Of a DNA stretch of 64,000 bases, positions 18,995 to 26,944 are shown in pieces; within the stretch, counting starts at the first letter, position 1, and each line of letters starts with the position of its first letter. The notes beneath the pieces are model-generated. The model had not been told where the DNA came from. It saw only the letters and a program-made list of their open reading frames with translations, and ran no database searches. The stretch comes from Rhizobiales bacterium SYSU XM002 (GTDB lineage Bacteria; Pseudomonadota; Alphaproteobacteria; Rhizobiales; Beijerinckiaceae), in the NCBI GenBank assembly GCA_009846685.1, contig VWVY01000001.1, positions 682,001 through 746,000 on the forward strand, given 5' to 3'. Position numbers and translations under genes: made by a program.

Positions 18995-19285
18995 ATGCTG
19001 CGTGAACGAGGCCCTTCCAATCGGGACGCGACCGATCCGGAAGCGCTCGCCATCGCCGCCCTCGGCTTTCTGGCAGAGGACGGCGAGCGGTTGAACCGCT
19101 TCCTTGCGCTCACCGGAATTGAGCCCGCCGGCATCCGCGCGGCGGCCCAGGAGGATGGTTTTCTCGTCTCGGTTCTCGACTATTTGCTCGCCGATGAACC
19201 GTTGTTGCTCGCGTTCACGGCCAACGCGCGGTTGCGCCCCGAAGCCGTTGCCGCGGCACGGGCCAGGCTCGGCCGGCGCGGCTGA
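18995..19285 (+). CDS. DUF3572 family protein
   Basis: 96-residue helical protein with the DUF3572 pattern ([20 protein letters not shown] and later [18 protein letters not shown]). The family is confined largely to alphaproteobacteria and is often found divergent from divK, as here. Function unknown. Its stop is five bases from the convergent eipB stop. Confidence 0.85.
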   Translation: MLRERGPSNRDATDPEALAIAALGFLAEDGERLNRFLALTGIEPAGIRAAAQEDGFLVSVLDYLLADEPLLLAFTANARLRPEAVAAARARLGRRG

Positions 19286-19290
19286 AGGGA

Positions 19291-20163
19291 TTATTTCGCA
19301 CAGGCCTCGACCTTGAGCGGCTCATAGCGCACAGCCTTGGCGACAAGACTGAAATCCGGAAACTCGAACACAAGATCGCTCAGCACGCCGTTGGCGAAGG
19401 TGACACTGCGCAGCGTGTAGACCGGCAGCTTGTCGCCAGGCGTATTCTCGAAATAGGCGATACTCGTGACCCAGCGCGGCACGGAATCGAGATCGGCGCC
19501 TCGCATCACCGGTTCAAGCCGCTTGTTGCGGTCCCCTTCGAGCTTCTCGCCAATCGTCCCGATCGTCTGGTAGACCTTCTCCCCGCCTTCCGAGCCGTCG
19601 AAAACCTTGGCATCGAACCGCTTCCGGCCGCTGCGCGCTGCCTCCACAAGGTCGATCATCATGGCTGAGGGAAACGAGATCGACCCATCAAAATCGCCAC
19701 GGCTTCCGCGCGGCCGCTTCAGCGCCACCGAGATCGACCCATCCGCGACTCGCTTGGCCTCGCCTTCCGCATTGCGGGTCGTCTGCCCGTTCACCTGATT
19801 GAAGATATTGAAACGGAAGGACTTCCCGCCCCCGTCTTCCCAGAGCTTCACCCGGAAGTCGAGCTGACGGTTACCCCCGTCAGTATCGGCGAGCAGGGTC
19901 GCTTGCCGGAAATTGGTCTCGTAGCCCTTGCAGGCATTGCCAGTAAATTCGAGTGCGATCAGCCCGCTCGCCGCGCTGAACGACGAATTGCCCGATTTCG
20001 GGCCGAGGCTGACCTCGTAGGCGATCCGGTGCGGCTGGAGCAGGACCGCCTCACCAGGGGAATTGGCAAGGGCCGGCACACCAATCGTCCCTGCGGCGAG
20101 AATGCCGAGCAGCTGCGCCATGCGGCGCCTCGTCGGTCGAATACGTGTGTCGGTCATCGCCAT
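19291..20163 (-). CDS. eipB: Periplasmic cell-envelope integrity protein EipB (DUF1849)
   Basis: 290-residue exported protein with a signal peptide (about 15-33, ending VPALA). The mature part is beta-rich and matches the DUF1849/EipB family: a cysteine in NACKGYE near residue 78 and a cysteine near the C-terminus (VEACAK) that in Brucella EipB form a conserved disulfide. In Brucella it supports envelope integrity and chronic infection, interacting genetically with TtpA. ATG at 20163 or 20157 both possible. Confidence 0.88.
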   Translation of the reverse strand: MAMTDTRIRPTRRRMAQLLGILAAGTIGVPALANSPGEAVLLQPHRIAYEVSLGPKSGNSSFSAASGLIALEFTGNACKGYETNFRQATLLADTDGGNRQLDFRVKLWEDGGGKSFRFNIFNQVNGQTTRNAEGEAKRVADGSISVALKRPRGSRGDFDGSISFPSAMMIDLVEAARSGRKRFDAKVFDGSEGGEKVYQTIGTIGEKLEGDRNKRLEPVMRGADLDSVPRWVTSIAYFENTPGDKLPVYTLRSVTFANGVLSDLVFEFPDFSLVAKAVRYEPLKVEACAK

Positions 20164-20304
20164 CCCTTGTCTCGTCGGCCAGCCTTGCGACGGGCATCAC
20201 ATCTTGCAAACAGGCGTATCATCATCGACCCGGAAATGGCAAAATTCCGGCGAATCGACACTCACTGCCCTCGGAAGTGGGGCAAAACCTTCGCGAGAGA
20301 GTCC

Positions 20305-20775
20305 ATGTCCGCCATCGAATCCCGCCTCGCCGCACTCGGCATCACCCTTCCGCAGCCGGTCGCGCCGGTCGCGAACTACGTGCCCTACCGGACGAGCAGT
20401 AACCTGCTGATCCTCGCGGGACAGGTCTGCGTCGGGCCTGATGGCAAGCTCGCCGACCGGCACAAAGGCAAACTCGGCGGCGCGGTCTCCATGGAGGCCG
20501 GGCTCGAAGCAGCCCGCTTCTGCGCGATCAATCTCTTCGCCCAGGCGAAGGCCGCACTCGGCGATCTCGACCGGATCACCGCCTGCCTGCGCCTCGGCGG
20601 TTTCATCGCCGCGACACCGGAATTCACCGCCTTGCCGCAGGTGATGAACGGCGCCTCGAACCTGATGGTCGAAGTGCTTGGCGAGGCGGGCAAGCACGCA
20701 CGCTCTACCGTTGGTGTGCCCGTCCTGCCGCTCGACTGCGCTGTCGAGGTCGAGGGGATGTTCGAGTTCCGCTGA
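20305..20775 (+). CDS. RidA family protein
   Basis: 156-residue RidA/YjgF-fold protein. RidA enzymes hydrolyse reactive enamine/imine intermediates from amino-acid metabolism. Seen: the N-terminal VAPVANYVPYRTSSNLLILAGQ start and the C-terminal LPLDCAVEVEG. It belongs to a longer subgroup (YjgH-like, TdcF-distinct) and lacks a clear IADxxxR-type arginine, so its activity is uncertain. Start ATG at 20305. Upstream of the glycerophosphodiesterase by 22 bases; a second RidA-like gene is at 37558-37908. Confidence 0.85.
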   Translation: MSAIESRLAALGITLPQPVAPVANYVPYRTSSNLLILAGQVCVGPDGKLADRHKGKLGGAVSMEAGLEAARFCAINLFAQAKAALGDLDRITACLRLGGFIAATPEFTALPQVMNGASNLMVEVLGEAGKHARSTVGVPVLPLDCAVEVEGMFEFR

Positions 20776-20797
20776 CAGGTTGAAGTCCTTAGCCGCC

Positions 20798-21574
20798 ATG
20801 ATCCGCTCGCATACCCTGCCCCCTCCCCAACCGCTGCCGGCTGGCTTTCTTGCCCGGCCCATCGCTCACCGCGGCCTGCACAACGGGCACACGATCATCG
20901 AGAATACGCGATCCGCATTCGAAGCGGCGATCGCGGGTAATTTCGGCATCGAATGCGACATCCAGGCAAGCGCGGACGGCGAGGCGATGGTTTTCCATGA
21001 CTTCGACCTCGGACGCCTGACCGTTGCCACGGGACGCACCGACGCACAGACCGCCGCGCAGCTGCGTGCACTCGCCTTCAAGGCCGGACACGATCGGATG
21101 GATACGCTCCCGGCGCTGTTCGATCAGGTGAAGGGGCGCGTCCCGCTCGTCGTCGAGATCAAGAGCCGGTTCGACGGCGACGGGCGCATCGCCACCCGCC
21201 TCGCGGCGCTCGCTGCCAGCTACACCGGCCCGCTCGTCTTCAAGTCGTTTGATCCCGAAAAGCTCGTCGCCATGCGTGAGGCGGGCATCGCCCAGCCGCT
21301 CGGCATCGTCGGCGAGGAAAGCTATGCCCACCACGAATACGACCACCTCTCCGATGCGGAGAAGCATTCGCTCGCGAACCTCCTGCACATCGAGCGTTCG
21401 CAGCCGGACTTCGTCTCGTGGAACCACAAGAACCTGCCCTCTGCCGCGCCGCATCTCTGCCGTGTCGGTCTCGGCCTTCCGGTGATGAGCTGGACCGTGC
21501 GTTCCCACAAGGCGGCGACCGAAATTGCACCTTACGTCGACCAGATCGTCTTCGAGGGGTTTCACCCGGAATAA
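20798..21574 (+). CDS. Glycerophosphodiester phosphodiesterase family protein
   Basis: 258-residue TIM-barrel hydrolase that splits glycerophosphodiesters into glycerol-3-phosphate and an alcohol. Catalytic motifs seen: AHRGLHNGHTIIENT near residue 24 (HRG..ENT), IECDIQAS near 50, and the HD in VFHDFDLGRLT near 68. No signal peptide is evident, so it is probably cytoplasmic. Translation start ATG at 20798, about 22 bases after the RidA gene. Confidence 0.9.
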   Translation: MIRSHTLPPPQPLPAGFLARPIAHRGLHNGHTIIENTRSAFEAAIAGNFGIECDIQASADGEAMVFHDFDLGRLTVATGRTDAQTAAQLRALAFKAGHDRMDTLPALFDQVKGRVPLVVEIKSRFDGDGRIATRLAALAASYTGPLVFKSFDPEKLVAMREAGIAQPLGIVGEESYAHHEYDHLSDAEKHSLANLLHIERSQPDFVSWNHKNLPSAAPHLCRVGLGLPVMSWTVRSHKAATEIAPYVDQIVFEGFHPE

Positions 21575-21614
21575 GCCCTTGGAGAGGACAGGGCATGCGC
21601 TAGGTTAGGGTCGC

Positions 21615-22925
21615 ATGCCCGATCGCCCCGCGCCTCTTGCCATCGAAATCCTGACATCGATCGACACGATCGAAGCCTCCGAGTGGGACCGCCTCGCGCA
21701 TGGCGTTCGGCCGGGTGAAAAGGAATCCTCGGCCAATACCTTGGTCGGCGTTGGAGACTCATCGGACGAACAACCGGAATTGAAGGGCGATGACGATGAT
21801 TCAATGCTTGAAGCCGCGGAATCAACAGGCGAAGCTGACCCCATCAACCCCTTCATATCGCACGCTTTTCTGAATGCACTGGAGCGGTCCGGCTCCGTCA
21901 GCGGTCGGACGGGCTGGACGCCCCTGCATCTCCTCGCGCGCGACGCAACGGGGAGAGCCGTCGGCGCGGTTCCCGTCTATGGCAAGAGCCATTCGCGCGG
22001 CGAATATGTTTTCGATCACGCCTTCGCGGACGCCTACACGCGCAACGGGCTCGACTATTACCCCAAGCTTCAGGTTTCGGTTCCCTTCACACCGGCAACC
22101 GCGCGCAAGCTGCTTGTCGCGCCGGAGGCCGACGCGGATCGGGTTGCGCCCGCGCTGATCGCCGGGGTCGACGCCCTGCGCGTCCGGATCGAGGCGTCGT
22201 CGATCCATGCGACTTTCCTTCCACCCGCCGATCGGCAGCATTTTCTCGATGCCGGCTATCTGCTCCGGCACGACCAGCAATTCCATTTCTCGAACGAAGG
22301 CTACGCCAGCTTCGACGATTTCCTCGCCGCCCTCGCCTCGCGCAAACGCAAGATGCTCAAGCGCGAACGACGTGAAGCCCTGGCGGCCGGGCTCTCGATC
22401 GAATGGGTCACAGGCAAGGCGATCACGGAGGCACACTGGGATGCTTTCTTCACCTTCTACATGGAGACCGGCAGCCGCAAATGGGGCTCGCCCTACCTCA
22501 CTCGCACCTTCTTCAGTCTCATCGGCGAGGCAATGGCAGGCCGCATCCTCCTGGTGATGGCGAAGAGGGATGGGCGATTCATCGCCGGAGCACTCAACTT
22601 CATCGGCGGCAACACGCTCTACGGCCGCAACTGGGGTGCGACGGAGTACCACCCCTTCCTCCACTTCGAGCTTTGCTACTATCAGGCTATCGATTTCGCG
22701 ATCGCAAACGGGCTTGCCCGCGTCGAAGCCGGCGCGCAGGGCGAGCACAAGCTCGCGCGTGGCTATCGCCCGGTCAGGACGAGTTCGGTGCATACCTTTG
22801 CAGACCCGCGCTTTCACCGGGCAATCGGGGATTATCTCGCGCGAGAACGCGACCAAATCGCCGAATTCCAGCTTGAACTCGACGGTATGACACCGTTCCG
22901 CAACCCGGTTGGCAATTCACGATAG
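21615..22925 (+). CDS. FemAB/GNAT-like acyltransferase (DUF482) with acidic insert
   Basis: 436-residue protein of the DUF482 family (peptidogalycan biosynthesis/recognition), a double-GNAT fold related to FemAB transferases. Typical segments are seen: NPFISHAFLNALERSGS near residue 78, RKRKMLKRERREALAAG near 245, and GRNWGATEYHPFLHFELCYYQ near 340, ending in the EAGAQGEHKLARGY core. Odd: an acidic low-complexity insert of about 40 residues (33-75) splits the N-terminal EWDRLA from NPFISHAF. Role unknown; may use aminoacyl-tRNA. Confidence 0.85.
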   Translation: MPDRPAPLAIEILTSIDTIEASEWDRLAHGVRPGEKESSANTLVGVGDSSDEQPELKGDDDDSMLEAAESTGEADPINPFISHAFLNALERSGSVSGRTGWTPLHLLARDATGRAVGAVPVYGKSHSRGEYVFDHAFADAYTRNGLDYYPKLQVSVPFTPATARKLLVAPEADADRVAPALIAGVDALRVRIEASSIHATFLPPADRQHFLDAGYLLRHDQQFHFSNEGYASFDDFLAALASRKRKMLKRERREALAAGLSIEWVTGKAITEAHWDAFFTFYMETGSRKWGSPYLTRTFFSLIGEAMAGRILLVMAKRDGRFIAGALNFIGGNTLYGRNWGATEYHPFLHFELCYYQAIDFAIANGLARVEAGAQGEHKLARGYRPVRTSSVHTFADPRFHRAIGDYLARERDQIAEFQLELDGMTPFRNPVGNSR

Positions 22926-23066
22926 TTCTTAAGTGTGCGATGAAGCACATCTGTGAAAATTGATTTCTCCCATTGTCTTCCGCGTCGCCACAGCGCAGAC
23001 TTCACAAGCAACGCGAGTTCAATGACAGAGCGGCGTGCTGATGCCCCCGAACCAGGAGGACTTCTG

Positions 23067-23396
23067 ATGGATAAGGACTTCACCCAGACCGAAGACAAGA
23101 TTCTTGACCGCCGCTCGGCCTTGAAGGCCCTGTTCGGGCTCGCCGCCGTTGCGGCCGGCGCTTCGGTCCTCATGGCGCCAGGCGCCGCCGAGGCCGCTCC
23201 GCTGGCGCCAGCACCGGCCCCGGCCACGCCGAAGCAGCCGGAAATGGCAAAAGACGCCGATCTGCCGCCATCCGATCCGACCCAGTATTACTACTATCGT
23301 CGCCGCCGGCCGCGTTATGTCGTGCGTCGCCGTTACTATGTCCGCCCGCGCCGTGTCTATCGCCGTCGGGTCTATGTCCGCCGCATCTACTGGTAA
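23067..23396 (+). CDS. Exported protein with Tyr/Arg-rich C-terminus
   Basis: 109-residue protein. It has a twin-arginine-like signal (DRRSALKALFG then a hydrophobic segment to APGAAEA, about residues 15-45), a Pro/Ala linker and a C-terminal part (about 74-109) made almost only of Tyr, Arg, Val and Pro in near-repeats such as RRRRPRYVVRRRYY. The mature protein is very basic. No known domain recognised. Start ATG at 23067 follows AGGAGGA. Followed by a strong terminator, so it is expressed as its own unit. It may bind negatively charged envelope polymers. Confidence 0.7.
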   Translation: MDKDFTQTEDKILDRRSALKALFGLAAVAAGASVLMAPGAAEAAPLAPAPAPATPKQPEMAKDADLPPSDPTQYYYYRRRRPRYVVRRRYYVRPRRVYRRRVYVRRIYW

Positions 23397-23420
23397 GATC
23401 GGCTGGAAACCGGGTTATGG

Positions 23421-23444
23421 AAGGGCGGCTCCGGCCGCCCTTTT
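23421..23444 (+). terminator. Rho-independent terminator after Tyr/Arg-rich gene
   Basis: GGGCGGC at 23423-23429 pairs with GCCGCCC at 23434-23440 around a TCCG loop, followed by TTTT. A/T bases extend the stem. Confidence 0.88.
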
Positions 23445-23507
23445 CTGTTGCACGGAAAGGCAGGACCCGGTTTGATCCTGTAAACAAACTTCGTGGAAGA
23501 ATCGCTG

Positions 23508-23930
23508 ATGAGCTACGATCCCCAGAACATCTTCGCCAAGATTCTGCGCGGCGAAATTCCCTGTCACAAAGTCTTCGAGGACGAGCGCGTGCTCTCGTTC
23601 ATGGACATCATGCCACGCTCGAAGGGCCATCTGCTTGTGATCCCCAAGGCCGAAGCGCGCAACCTGCTGGACATCGCGCCGGATGATCTCGCCGCGCTGG
23701 TCCAGCGCGTCCAGCGCATCGCAATCGCGGTGAAGAACGCACTCGACGCGGATGGCATCACGCTCCAGCAGTTCTCGGAAAGTGCGGGCGGTCAGGAGGT
23801 CTTCCACCTCCATTTCCATGTGCTGCCACGCTGGGACGGCGTGCGGATCACCCCGCACCCGGCGCCGAAGGGCGATATGGCGGAACTCGCCGATACCGCA
23901 GCCCGCATCCGCGCCGAACTGGGCGCCTAA
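23508..23930 (+). CDS. HIT family protein (HinT-like)
   Basis: 140-residue histidine-triad hydrolase. The active-site triad is HLHFHVLP near residue 94. The HIT fold region starts FAKILRGEIPCHKVFEDE. HinT-type proteins remove the AMP from nucleoside phosphoramidates. Start ATG at 23508 was chosen over an upstream GTG at 23493. Convergent with azlD, overlapping by four bases. Confidence 0.93.
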   Translation: MSYDPQNIFAKILRGEIPCHKVFEDERVLSFMDIMPRSKGHLLVIPKAEARNLLDIAPDDLAALVQRVQRIAIAVKNALDADGITLQQFSESAGGQEVFHLHFHVLPRWDGVRITPHPAPKGDMAELADTAARIRAELGA

Positions 23931-24292
23931 CGCGCGAGAAATCCCGCGCCGATCAGGATCGTCTCGCCGACGACGATCCCCGCCATCACCGAGCGACGGA
24001 ACAGGAAGAACGCGAGGAACCCGGCACCCAGCGCGCCCCAGCGCCAATAGGCGGGAATGACCGCCAGCGCGCCGCTCGGCGTCATCAGCAGCTTAGCGAC
24101 AACGCCGGCCAGCAGGGCGGTTGCAACCGCGCGCACCCAGACGAGAATTTCCGAATCCTCGTCGAGCCCCTTCACTAGGAAAACCGAGGCCCAACGCCAG
24201 ATCTCACTCGGCAGGAAGCCGAACAGGATCACGACAAGATAGGGCCAGAGCCCGCCTGTCGCCTCGCTCAGGCTGGTGAGGAAATCGCTCAT
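23927..24292 (-). CDS. azlD: AzlD-type branched-chain amino acid exporter subunit
   Basis: 121-residue membrane protein with about four hydrophobic segments, the size of AzlD, the small partner of AzlC. Its start overlaps the azlC stop by four bases (ATGA), so translation is coupled. The AzlCD pair exports branched-chain amino acids. Residue motifs are weak; the call rests on size, topology and the azlC neighbour. Confidence 0.82.
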   Translation of the reverse strand: MSDFLTSLSEATGGLWPYLVVILFGFLPSEIWRWASVFLVKGLDEDSEILVWVRAVATALLAGVVAKLLMTPSGALAVIPAYWRWGALGAGFLAFFLFRRSVMAGIVVGETILIGAGFLAR

Positions 24293-25029
24293 GCCATCCT
24301 CCGGCGGATGCGATGGATGACGTAGGCGAGCGTGCCCATGCCGACACCGCCGATCAGCAGATCCATGCCCGGCGGCGCATAGAGTGCGACGACCGGCGCG
24401 CTCGCAAAGCCGAGGCCGAGCGCAAGCCAATCGATCAGCTGCCGCGCGCCCGCCGCGAGCGCGACCGTGAAATAGACCGGCGTCGTGAACAGGAGACCTG
24501 CCGCGAGTGGAGGCGGCAATTGCGCGATCAGGAAATAGCCCGCGCCGGTCGCGACGGCAGCGGCGAACATCACCATGTTCGCGAAACCTAGGAAATACGG
24601 GATACGTTCCTCACGCGGCAGCGGTGGCAGGCGCCGCATCCCCTCCACCCAGGCCGTGACGGCGACATAGTGGGCGAGGATCAGCATCATCCAGGTTGGT
24701 GTATTCGGTCGCCGCATCATCGGCAGGATCGAGACGCACATCGGCACGAACCGCACGGACGAGAGCGAAATCGCGATGGCGATTGCCGGTAAGGCGACGC
24801 CGGCTGCGAGCGAGCCGAACAGCACCACCTGCGCCGGTCCGGCCCAGATCAGGAAGGTCGAGAGGATTGCCGCGCCAACCGGGTAGCCGATATCGCGGCA
24901 CAACCCGCCGACACCGATCAGCGAGCACATCAGCATGAAGGCCGGCACGCCGGCAGCCGCACGGAGCCCTGCCCTGAAAGGCGGCCACGGCGACGATTGG
25001 GATGGCGGAAAAACGGAATCGGACGGCAT
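24289..25029 (-). CDS. azlC: AzlC family branched-chain amino acid exporter subunit
   Basis: 246-residue membrane protein with about seven helices, matching AzlC. Typical parts: a start FRAGLRAAAGVPAFMLMCS, followed by ILSTFLIWAGPAQVVL and the SLSSVRFVPMCVSILPMM region near residue 95. Start ATG at 25029 excludes a basic leader that overlaps the neighbour. Forms an operon with azlD. Confidence 0.85.
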   Translation of the reverse strand: MPSDSVFPPSQSSPWPPFRAGLRAAAGVPAFMLMCSLIGVGGLCRDIGYPVGAAILSTFLIWAGPAQVVLFGSLAAGVALPAIAIAISLSSVRFVPMCVSILPMMRRPNTPTWMMLILAHYVAVTAWVEGMRRLPPLPREERIPYFLGFANMVMFAAAVATGAGYFLIAQLPPPLAAGLLFTTPVYFTVALAAGARQLIDWLALGLGFASAPVVALYAPPGMDLLIGGVGMGTLAYVIHRIRRRMA

Positions 25030-25108
25030 AGCGTATACAGCCACCCTTACTCCCGCCCTCACCCGGCGTCGAGGCCCGATGACCCCGACGCCATGCGCAG
25101 GGCTCGAT

Positions 25109-26287
25109 TTATTTCGCGACGAACGCGCTGATCGCACCCTCGGCCTGCTTGATGGTCAACACGCCATCAAGGTGGCCGCGATCACCCTTGAGCTGGATCT
25201 GCTCAACCGCCACGCCCGCGGCCTTGAGCTTCGCCGCAGTATCGTCGACGCCGCCCGGCGGGAAGACGAGGTCCTTCGGCGAATGGATGAGCAATACCGG
25301 TGCCTTGATCTTTTTCACGCCCTCGTCGAGCGTGCCGCCGCCTGCGACAAAAAGCTGGTTCGCCTTGACGAGATAGAGGAAGTGGTTCGCGTCGGAGATC
25401 TTGGCGCGTGCGGCGCCGGCACCGTCAAGCACCGCCTCGATCGAGAAGCGCTTGTCGAAGCCACTCGCCGGGTTCTCGTCCGCCTTGGCCCATTTGCGGC
25501 CGAAGGTCTTGTTGGCCCAGTCCCAGTGGTTGGCGTGCAAGGTCACGATCTTGAGCGCCTGGGCAAGCCCGGCGTTCGGCGGGGTCTTGCCGTAGTAGTC
25601 GCCCTTGTTCCAGTTCGGATCGAGGCGGATAGGCGACGCCCAGATGTCGAGCCAGGCGATAAGGTTGGCATCCGCTTCGCCGAAAGCAATGACGGGCATC
25701 GCGCGTCCGACCATGTCGGGATACGTCGCAGCCCACTCGAAGGTCTGGAGCGCGCCCATCGAGGCACCTGCCACCATGTGCAGTTTCTTGATCCCGAGGC
25801 TTTCAACGAGGCTCTTCTGGACTTCGATGAAATCGCGGATCGTGACGATCGGGAAATCCATGCCGTAGGGCTTGCCCGTGTCCGGATTGGTGGACGCCGG
25901 GCCGGTCGTCACGACCGTCGGGTCGTTCGCCCCGAGGTTGACGAGCGTGTCGGAGGAAATGACGAAGTACTTGTTGGTGTCGATCGCCTTGCCCGGCCCG
26001 ATGATCGAATCCCAATATCCTGCCGCCGCATCGGTTTCCTTGTATTTGCCGGCGGCGTGGCTGGTGCCGGAGAAGAAATGGCAGATCAGGATGGCGTTCG
26101 ACTTGTCCGCGTTGAGCGTGCCGTAGGTCTCCCAGCCAACCTTGACGTTCTTGAGCGCCTTGCCCGACTGTGTCGTGAAGCTCGGCAGTTCGAAGGTTTT
26201 CTTCTCGGTCAGCAGCGTCTGAGCCCAAACGGCGGACGACGTGAGAAGCGTCGCCGCCAAGAGCGCCGCCATACGAAGCGATTTCAT
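25109..26287 (-). CDS. Secreted alpha/beta hydrolase resembling homoserine O-acetyltransferase
   Basis: 392-residue protein with a signal peptide (first 22 residues, to SSAVWA) followed by a MetX-like fold: KNVKVGWETYGTLN near residue 48, the nucleophile elbow GASMGALQ near residue 172, an Asp in HSPKDLVFPP near 335 and a His in DRGHLDGV near 370. MetX enzymes are cytoplasmic; an exported version with an altered C-terminal His region is more likely a hydrolase of unknown substrate. GGAGGAAATC ribosome-binding site before ATG 26287. Downstream of the cytochrome gene on the same strand. Confidence 0.8.
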   Translation of the reverse strand: MKSLRMAALLAATLLTSSAVWAQTLLTEKKTFELPSFTTQSGKALKNVKVGWETYGTLNADKSNAILICHFFSGTSHAAGKYKETDAAAGYWDSIIGPGKAIDTNKYFVISSDTLVNLGANDPTVVTTGPASTNPDTGKPYGMDFPIVTIRDFIEVQKSLVESLGIKKLHMVAGASMGALQTFEWAATYPDMVGRAMPVIAFGEADANLIAWLDIWASPIRLDPNWNKGDYYGKTPPNAGLAQALKIVTLHANHWDWANKTFGRKWAKADENPASGFDKRFSIEAVLDGAGAARAKISDANHFLYLVKANQLFVAGGGTLDEGVKKIKAPVLLIHSPKDLVFPPGGVDDTAAKLKAAGVAVEQIQLKGDRGHLDGVLTIKQAEGAISAFVAK

Positions 26288-26379
26288 GATTTCCTCCCTG
26301 GCGCATGGGTCAAACCATGCACGGAGGACATAGCAGCGCCGCGCCGGGATTCTGTCAACGCCGGAAATCGGCACAATGC

Positions 26380-26847
26380 TCAGCGCGTGCGATAACCGGC
26401 GTGGCAACCGTTACAGGCCTGAAGCACGTCGGCAAGCGCCGCTGTGACGCCCGGCCAATCCGGCGTCACTCCGGCATCGCGCGCCTTGAGTGCGAAGCGG
26501 CTCGCGGCGCGATGCATCGACGTCCCGGCAGCCTGCATCCCTTCCGGCATGAATCCGGCGATATGCGATGCACCGTGGGAATCGAGAGACGACATGCCGA
26601 GGCGTTTTTCGGCAATCTCTGCCGCCTCATCCCATTTCCCCTCCGCCATTGCTGCCTGGATCTGTTGAACCGCGAGCAGATGATCGCGCATGTTGGCGAG
26701 CATGTGCGAATTCATCATATCAGGCAGTTTGACGAACAATCGCGTCTCGGACGGTCCCGCGCTGCCAGATCCGTGCCCGTGCTGTTGCGCAGCAACAATC
26801 CCCGCGCTTGCCAGCAAGCATCCAAGAGCGAACACCGTCGCGCGCAT
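26380..26847 (-). CDS. Class II c-type cytochrome (c'/c556-like)
   Basis: 155-residue periplasmic haem protein. A signal peptide (about 1-21) is followed by a His/Gly-rich stretch and a four-helix region; the haem-binding CNGCH is near the C-terminus, as in class II cytochromes c. Such proteins carry electrons or bind nitric oxide; the axial residue here is not obvious. Ahead of the hydrolase gene by 92 bases on the same strand. Confidence 0.85.
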   Translation of the reverse strand: MRATVFALGCLLASAGIVAAQQHGHGSGSAGPSETRLFVKLPDMMNSHMLANMRDHLLAVQQIQAAMAEGKWDEAAEIAEKRLGMSSLDSHGASHIAGFMPEGMQAAGTSMHRAASRFALKARDAGVTPDWPGVTAALADVLQACNGCHAGYRTR

Positions 26848-26944
26848 CGGCCCTCACATTCAAATCAATGAATGAAAGACGGATACCCGACAATCAACGA
26901 CGTTGCAAACGAAGCCCCGCCGTCAGCTGATCGGCCGCTGTTGG

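Noticed and set aside
24935-26395. Long plus-strand open frame opposite the MetX-like gene
   Set aside because: Arg/Asp/Val-rich shadow; the minus strand has a signal peptide and catalytic motifs.
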